Part shown: positions 58,336 through 64,000 of the stretch, in pieces
Position numbering within the stretch: position 1 is the first letter of the stretch
How the letters are laid out: the number at the start of each line of letters is the position of its first letter
From: Cinnamomum chago
Taxonomy: Eukaryota; Streptophyta; Magnoliopsida; Laurales; Lauraceae
Length of the DNA stretch: 64,000 nucleotides
Reading direction: 5' to 3'
NCBI GenBank assembly: GCA_038049695.1
Contig: CP142451.1
Coordinates: forward strand, 72,060,001 to 72,124,000
Program-made: the position numbers and the translations under genes
The notes under the pieces: generated by a model
Seen by the model: only the letters and a program-made list of their open reading frames with translations
Told to the model about the DNA's origin: nothing
Database searches by the model: none

Positions 58336-58484
58336 GGGTTGACCGCGCAGTGTGGCCGGTTGACCGCGGCAAAGAGCTGTTGGCTCTTCCAACGGTCATT
58401 TTTCTGACCGTTTGAAGCCAGGTCGACCGGGCTCTGTACTAGGTCGATCGGGCACTTGCAGAAACCCACTTTTTGGGTATAAAA
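58336..58484 (+). promoter_or_regulatory. Palindrome island, MSA site and TATA box (3' LTR)
   Basis: As in the 5' LTR; TCCAACGGTC at 58388-58397, GGTCGACCGGG and GGTCGATCGGG at about 58421 and 58442, TATAAAA at 58478-58484. Confidence 0.62.
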
Positions 58485-58896
58485 TGAAGTTCATTCCTTT
58501 TCAAAAGTTGGAGATTTTTAAGACTCTTTTGAGGTGTTTTGAGACAAAAAAAGGGGATGAACTAAGAGAGACCAAAGAGTCATTTGGAGAGCTAAAGCTT
58601 GGATAATGGAGTTAAATCTCTAAGTAAGCTCTACCTCTCTTAATCATACGTTATATGCTTTGTTTAAATTATTGGTAAATGCATTTTAGCATTATAACTA
58701 TTATGTGTTGAACCCATTCTTATTTTAATCTTTGATCTAAGTTGGATTGGATTCTTCACTTTGATTTCAAACAAAGTTTTGTTTTAAAATCTTCATTAAT
58801 CATGCTTAGCCTAAATCTTTGATTTCTTTTCTAGCATGATTCATTTACTTGGTTGAAACATTATTTGTTGTTTTCATTCATTTAAACTTTAGTTAA

Positions 58897-59121
58897 CCCC
58901 AAGGGGTTGGCCGAGTGGTCAGGACCACGGTTCCTCCTTCTTCCGAAGCTAGAGGTCTTGGTATCGACCCCCGGTTCCCCCCTCTTCAGGAGCCGAAGGT
59001 TGAGTTTACTTGTGCTACCACCTAGGGGCCACAGGGGTTTTACCCGGCTTCTCCCTGGGCCCGGAGGGAATAGTCCAGCCCAAAGGGTTGGGAACCCCGT
59101 TAGCAAAAAAAAAAAAAAAAA
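58897..59121 (+). mobile_element. tRNA-derived SINE with poly(A) tail
   Basis: The head has a Pol III A-box-like GGCCGAGTGGTCAGG (resembling Ser/Leu tRNA) and a B-box-like GGTATCGACCC about 55 nt downstream. The body is GC-rich and a run of about 17 A ends it. A 21-bp target duplication ATTCATTTAAACTTTAGTTA plus A lies at 58876-58896 and 59122-59142. The 5' LTR shows the empty site. Such SINEs have no protein and use LINE enzymes. A plus-strand frame across it (58907-59131) is not a gene. Confidence 0.93.
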
Positions 59122-59527
59122 ATTCATTTAAACTTTAGTTAAATTAATTTGGTTTTGAAAACAACATTGCACATGCATCACATGTTCTAAGTTAACAAAT
59201 TTCGTACAACTTGTGAGCTCTTGATTTTCATGTCATTAACAAGTTGATATTCATACATGTGATTTGCATCAAACTTCAATCAAATCTTTCATGTGCCTTA
59301 AACTTTGAAATGCTTTAAGCATATATTAATTGAGCTTTGTTTTTAACTTGATTGAAGTTATCACACACACACATCATGAGCATACACATTTGCATTCATA
59401 TAGTGTTTGTGTGAGTTTGTTTTTCACTTTCATATTAGACTATTTAAGAGGCAATTTCATTGAGCTTAAATTGTATCTCTTAGAGTGTTCTTTTTGTGAA
59501 CACACCTTCTTAGAGAAAACTTTCATT

Positions 59528-59690
59528 TGTAAAGGTTATTGCTTAGCCTAAGAAAATCATCGTGTAAAGGTTATTGCTTAGCCTAAGAAAAGCATTGTGT
59601 AAAGGTTATTGCTTAGCCTAGAAAAGCATCTTGTAAAGGTTGTTGTTTAGCCTAGAAAAACAACATTGTAAAGGTTATTGCTTAGCCTAT
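59528..59690 (+). repeat. ~31-40-bp minisatellite in the LTR R/U5 part
   Basis: Five units of TGTAAAGGTTATTGCTTAGC plus CTAAGAAAAGCAT. The 5' LTR (53363-53500) has four. Each unit can pair TGCTT with AAGCA around the AGCCTAAGAA loop. Confidence 0.9.
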
Positions 59691-59958
59691 TGAAAAGCAT
59701 AGATAGTGGAAATTCGGTGGGGTGATTAGATCACAAACCTGTAGTGGATGTAGGCATTGAGGCCGAACCACTATAAATCTTTGTGTAGTGGTGTGTGCTT
59801 GTGGTGATTGTTTTATTAGCTTCCGCATTTTGTTTGTTTTTCATCACTTGTGACTAGTTTATTGTTAAGAAGTTAAAATTTGTCATATTTGGTCACATAT
59901 TGTAGCTCACCCTATTCACCCCCCCCCCCCCTCTAGGGTTAGGATCCCAGGACTTTCA

Positions 59959-60468
59959 GAGAAGGCTTCCTATCATGCTCCTATAAAGTTTTTGGTCTGC
60001 TTTCTTACCTTGAAGATCACTAGAGAATTTAGTAGTAGAGCCCATGGGATTGCAGCTAGTCTTAGATTCTCCTAAACCAAACTTTTTCACTATTTCTAGA
60101 GCAAACTTGGATTGACTAAGAAAGATACCATGATCAGTCTGACTAAATTGTAATCCTAGAAAGAATTGTAGGGGTTCTACCAGACTCATTTCAAGAGTGG
60201 AGCTCATCAATTTAGAAAATCCTTGAGCAAGTTGATCAGATGTGGATCCAAAAACAATGTCGTCAACATATATCTGAGCAATGAGAATATCTTTATCAAC
60301 CTTTGTAATGAAGAGAGTCTTGTCCACATGTCCACACTCATATTCATTTTCAAGTAAGTGACTAGTAAGCTTTTCATACCACGCTCTTGGGGCTAGTTTC
60401 AATCCATAGAAAGCCTTCTTCAACTTAAAAACATATTCCGGGTGATGAGGATCCTCAAAGCCTTGAGG
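59959..60468 (-). pseudogene. SIRE Copia RT, C-terminal part (minus)
   Basis: Minus strand: MKKAFYGLKLAPRAWYEKL, YECGHVDKTLFITKVD, the catalytic AQIYVDDIVFGS, LQFFLGLQFSQTDHG and YRSMIGSLL. Open for 155 codons, then cut at 59963 by the non-autonomous element. A stop (about 60467-60469, TAA for the residue after VYV) separates it from the preceding RT part. Confidence 0.94.
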
Positions 60469-61320
60469 TTAAGTAACATACACATCTTCCTCAATTTCAC
60501 CATTTAAAAAGGCAGTCTTCACATCCATTTGAAACAGTTTAATCTTCATGCTGCTGGCATAAGCCAATAAAATTCGAATAGACTCCAAACGAGCTACAGG
60601 AGCAAAGGTTTCCTCAAAATCAATTCCTTCAACTTGAGCATACCCTTTGGCTAAAAGTCTAGCTTTGTTCCTTATTACATTTCCTGAATCATCCAGCTTG
60701 TTCTTGAAAATCCATTTGGTGCCAATTTGACTTTTGCCTTCAGGAAGAGGTACAAGATCCCACACATCATTCTTTTTAAACTGATTTAATTCTTCTTGAA
60801 TGGCATCAATCCATTCAGACTTGGTTTCTGCTTCAGAGAAGTTCTTGGGCTCAATTTGTGAAACAAAAGAATAGTGAGCACACAGATTATGAACCTGTCT
60901 TCTTGTCATGACTCCTTTTGTGATGTCTCCAATGACATTATCCAAGTTGTGATTTCTTAATAACTTTGTGGGCATAGTAGGGACTGAGGGAATTTCTTCT
61001 TCAATTTCAGATGAAATAGGCTGCTCAACTAAGGTTTCTTCTTCATCATGAAAAGCTTTCTTAATTTGATTAGTCTCGTCAAAGACAACATGAGCTGATT
61101 CCATAACAGCCATCGATCTGAGGTTGAACACTCTATATGCCTTGCTTTTATCAGAATACCCTAAGAAGATCCCTTCATCAGATTTGGAATCGAACTTTTC
61201 AAGCTGCTCTCTATCTCTTAAAATATAGCACTTACTACCAAACACTTTTAGATATCCCATATTTGGTTTTCTTCCAAAATACAGCTCATAAGGGGTTTTG
61301 TTAGTGTTCTTTGTCAAATA
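60469..61320 (-). pseudogene. SIRE Copia integrase end and RT N-terminal part (minus)
   Basis: Open for 282 codons: [40 protein letters not shown] (integrase C-terminus), an acidic linker, then RT with [40 protein letters not shown] and [21 protein letters not shown] frame change near 61330-61360 separates it from the core integrase. Confidence 0.94.
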
Positions 61321-61967
61321 AACACGATTAATAAGATAGCAAGCATATTGATAGCTTCAGCCTATAAGTTGCGGGGGAAATTTTTATCATTAAGTAGGGT
61401 TCTAGCCATTTCTTGAATAACTCTATTTCTTCTTTCAGCTACTCCATTTTGCCGGGGAGTTTTTGGAGCAGAAAATTGATGACAGATCCCATGGCTTTCA
61501 CAGAAATCTACAAATCTTTCATTTTCAAATTCGCCTCCATGATCACTTCTTATCTTCTTAATTTTGCAGTCCTTCTTAACTTGAATTTTCTTGCAAATCC
61601 TTATAATATTATCTACTGCATCAGATTTTGCATGAAGAAAGGCTACCCATCCAAATCTAGAATAATCATCATCCATAACTAGGATATACTTTCTCCCACC
61701 AATACTCTATACAGGTGCAGGTCCAATGAGGTCCACATGAATGAGTTCAAGAGGACGAGAAGAGGATATATCTTTTATACCTTTAAAAATTTTCTTGATT
61801 TGTTTACCCATTTGACAAGCTTTGCACAATTCAGATTTGTAATCATCTAATTTGGGTATTCCTCTAACAATTTCTTTCTTGGATAAGATCTTCATCAGTT
61901 TGTAATTTATATGACCCATTCTTTGATGCCACAACTGATTTTCTTGAACTTTTGTCATTAAACACAT
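61321..61967 (-). pseudogene. SIRE Copia integrase, zinc domain and core (minus)
   Basis: Zinc domain LWHQRMGHINYKLMKILSKK and CKACQMGKQIKK; core with first Asp (LIHVDLIGP), second Asp (RSDHGGEFENERF) and Glu (RQNGVAERRNRV). This is the only integrase in the window with the full DDE triad. A stop near 61707 and others near 61362 and 61330 break the frame. Confidence 0.93.
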
Positions 61968-62073
61968 GGATTCATTTTCACAACATTCTTTTATGGTGTA
62001 GATGTTATCTTTAGTACGTAATCCAGTGAGTAGGACTTTGTGGGATTTCTCATCCAGAACTTTGCAAGATTTG

Positions 62074-62460
62074 CTATAAAAAAAACTTTGTTTCCTTTAA
62101 CAAGAGATTATGCTTTAAGCCATCCACAAGGAAAACATCTTTTAAAGTAGGCATTTGATCTCCTCCAACACAGCCTTTTCCAATAATCTGAGCTTTCTGA
62201 TTATCTCCAAATGACACATTTCCTCCATCATAGTTCTCAAGTGTGATAAATCTAGAACGGTCTCCAGTCATATGTTTGGAGCAACCACTATCCAAAAACC
62301 ATCTAGAATTTTCCTTAACTTTAAGAGCGGTTTGAACTAGAAAGTTCTTGACACTTTTCTCTTTTTCAATCCAAGTAGCCTTAATGAAAGTAGAGGTAGT
62401 GGACTTGGGAACAAACTTAAAAGGAGCTCTAGAAAGAAGATTTTGAGACAGCCTAAACTT
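62074..62460 (-). pseudogene. SIRE Copia protease (minus)
   Basis: DSGCSKHMTGDRSRFITLEN at about 62295-62236 has the DSG active site, followed by GKGCVGGDQMPTLKDVFLVD and GLKHNLL. A frame change near 62095 (A-run) precedes the segment leading to the integrase. Upstream (62300-62460) are remains of the linker between knuckle and protease. Confidence 0.88.
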
Positions 62461-63453
62461 ATAGGGACAATTTGGAACTAGATGACCTATTTGATTGCAA
62501 AAGTGACAAGTCCATCTAGAGGAAAAGAAGATTTTATCTATAGGTTTGAGATGAGTCCTAGTAATATGTTGAAAGTTATTCTTCTTGCTACTAGAGGAGC
62601 ATTCAAAACCTATATCATTCTTGTTACCAAAAATTTAATTCATACCAAACATTTGATAGAATTTGTCATTTCCCAAGGTAAGTTTATCAACAACATGTTT
62701 CCCCTTTTTAAGTTTCAGTTGTAGAGATTCTGATTCTTGTTGACTAGATTCTAGCAGACATTGTAATTTATGAATTTCTTTTTCCGCTTTAGCTAGATTG
62801 TCATTAGAGATAGTCAACTTAGATTGAACATTACTTATCTCATTGTCTTTCAAGATTAATTGATCTTTTAAAACATTTAGATCATTCACAAGCCTTTTAG
62901 ATTCTATTTTTAAAGTTTTATTCTTCTTGTTTATGACTTCACATAGTTCATATAGTTCCTCATAGGCTTGATGAATATCATTTTCACTATTCTCATCATT
63001 TACTTCTTCTGTTAAAACATTATGATCATTGTTTTCTTCAATGGGAGTAAATAGAAGCCAAGAAGTGGAGTTATCATTATCTTCATCATTTTGAAGTTCA
63101 TTATTGTCACTACTTTCATCTTCATCATCATCCCAAGTTATGTTCAAAACTTTCTTTCCTTTCTTATCTTTCTTTACAGATTCTTTAGGGAAGGGACAAT
63201 TTAAAGCAATGCGACCAAATCCTTTACAGTTGTAACATTGCACATCCTTTTTGGTAAAAGATCCCCTTGAGTTCCTTTGAAAATTTTCATTTCTAGAATC
63301 CTCAGAATTTTTATAGTTCTTTTTTGTTTTTAAGGATATTCTTAAACTTCTTAGTAAGCAGGATTGTGTTTTCATCATAACTCTCACTCTCATTATCATT
63401 TTCTTTATATTGAGAACTAAGAGCAACACCTTTCTTCTTGCTAGGGACTTCAA
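62461..63453 (-). pseudogene. SIRE Copia gag C-terminus and coiled-coil linker (minus)
   Basis: First knuckle CYNCKGFGRIALNC (about 63235-63194) has Arg where the zinc-binding His is expected (CX2CX4HX4C). Then an acidic stretch (DDDEDESSDNNEL), a coiled coil (HQAYEELYELCEVINKKNKT to about 62640), a stop at 62635-62637, and a second, intact knuckle CHFCNQIGHLVPNC at about 62510-62469. It is the closest relative in the window of the non-autonomous element's protein. Confidence 0.88.
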
Positions 63454-64000
63454 AATCTAATTCATAAGTGAGAAGATTTCCTCTAAGTTCTTCAATTTTG
63501 ATTTTGTCAACGTCTTTACTCTCAGTTATAGCTACAATCTTAGGTTTGAATCTATTGGGGAGAGATCTTAAAATTTTTCTAATAGCTTTGGATTCATCCA
63601 TCTTTTCTCCTAGACCTATGAGGGAATTAACAATCTCCATGAATTTTGTATAGAACTCGTCAAAGGTTTCTTCCTCTTGCATTCTGAGTTCTTCTTACTT
63701 TGTTGTCAACATTTGGATTTTAGCTACCTTGACTTGATTAGTCCCTTCATGAGTGGTCTCTAAGGTATCCCAAACTTCCTTGGCAGTATTACAATTAACT
63801 ACCCTGTTGAACTCTTCTTGAGACAAGGCATTTTGAGCTTTAGCATTTAGATTTGTCTTATCTTTCTCTCCTTGAGTCCAGTCTTTCTTAGGCTTAGGCT
63901 TGACAGATATAACATGTCCTTCTGAATCTTGTTCAATGATAATGGGTTCATGATACCCTTCTTCAATGATATTCCAAACATCTAGACTTTGAGACTCTAG
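63311..64000 (-). pseudogene. SIRE Copia gag, UBN2 domain (minus, leaves window)
   Basis: Minus strand from 64000: AQNALSQEEFNRVVNCNTAK, EVWDTLETTHEGTNQVKVAK, then a TAA at about 63698-63696 and MQEEETFDEFYTKFMEIVNS, IRKILRSLPNRFKPKIVAIT and KIKIEELRGNLLTYE. This is the UBN2 gag domain. A frameshift near 63330-63450 leads into the zinc-knuckle segment. The N-terminus and the 5' LTR are outside the window. Confidence 0.92.

Larger units (their letters stand above)
52042..59958 (+). mobile_element. Complete non-autonomous SIRE-type element (gag-linker only)
   Basis: 5' LTR 52042-53757, PBS 53760-53771, a single broken reading frame 53873-55276, a 2.7-kb non-coding spacer, PPT 57948-57959, 3' LTR 57960-59958. 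Perfect target duplications GAGAA at 52037-52041 and 59959-59963, inside the RT/RNase H of the minus-strand Copia. There is no protease, integrase, RT or RNase H, nor space where they would have been deleted from the linker end. It must have moved with enzymes of a related SIRE element; the LTR sequence and U5 features tie it to that family. Similar layouts have been called TR-GAG. Confidence 0.93.
57960..59958 (+). mobile_element. 3' LTR of the non-autonomous element (1,999 bp with SINE)
   Basis: Same ends as the 5' LTR. It holds a SINE at 58897-59121 (absent from the 5' LTR) and one more AAGGTTATTGCTTAGCC unit (59528-59690). A C-run of 13 near the end replaces CCCCCGCCCC of the 5' LTR. Confidence 0.95.
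49342..64000 (-). mobile_element. SIRE-type Copia element (minus), 5' end outside the window
   Basis: Minus-strand order from 64000 down: gag, linker, protease, integrase, RT, (foreign element 52042-59958), RNase H, PPT and 3' LTR ending at 49342. ATTTT (49337-49341) would be its target duplication, but the partner is beyond 64000. It sits in the non-coding end of the Tat element. Frameshifts and stops break the polyprotein, though its integrase catalytic triad is intact, unlike the other integrases here, so it is probably younger. Confidence 0.92.

Noticed and set aside
58900..58980. A tRNA gene
   Set aside because: A- and B-box-like motifs are present but no cloverleaf closes, and a body, A tail and 21-bp target duplication show a SINE.

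Overview
This window is plant nuclear DNA made almost entirely of nested LTR retrotransposons. The evidence is SIRE-type Copia and Tekay- and Tat-type Gypsy proteins, LTRs of 1.6 to 3.7 kb with 5-bp target duplications, initiator-tRNA-Met primer sites, a tRNA-derived SINE, a TRIM and MITEs. Several nesting levels point to a flowering plant with a large genome; I cannot name the species. I found no intact host gene, no rRNA or tRNA gene and no CRISPR. Every element protein reading frame is broken by stops or frameshifts, so these are called pseudogenes.

Layout. 1-1870: part of a Tekay LTR (minus) inserted into the gag of a SIRE Copia element (1871-14293, plus). That Copia is split at 5873-11650 by a chimeric insertion: a TRIM (minus), the 3' half of a Tekay chromovirus, and its 3.1-kb LTR. 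14294-20154: non-coding spacer with microsatellites, minisatellites and a ~720-bp MULE-like inverted-repeat element. 20155-24846: end of a minus-strand Tat-like element, with its 3' LTR and an antisense (plus) intron-containing gene of the PF04195 type; a solo SIRE-type LTR interrupts that gene. ~24850-49341: a degenerate Tat element (plus) with gag, protease, RT, dual RNase H and integrase, minisatellites, and an antisense intron-containing plant-mobile-domain-like gene. It is interrupted by a 3.7-kb Tekay-like solo LTR (31912-37786) that itself holds a SIRE solo LTR, and by a second SIRE solo LTR (39578-41788). 49342-64000: a minus-strand SIRE Copia whose 5' end lies outside the window. It is interrupted by a complete non-autonomous element (52042-59958, TSD GAGAA) that encodes only a gag-linker protein and carries a young MITE and a SINE.

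Points that stand out: (1) LTRs of different families, both Copia and Gypsy, carry clusters of short GC-rich palindromes, in the SIRE-type LTRs just upstream of the TATA box and mixed there with MSA/MYB3R-like AACGG sites; (2) two Tat-type elements each carry a different antisense, intron-containing gene starting near the 3' LTR, one with a recognisable TATA box and a first exon that splices in frame; (3) SIRE-type LTRs share a hairpin with compensating base changes; (4) the GAGAA-flanked element keeps only the coiled-coil/zinc-knuckle linker of a SIRE polyprotein. Target duplications give a relative order of insertions without outside data.
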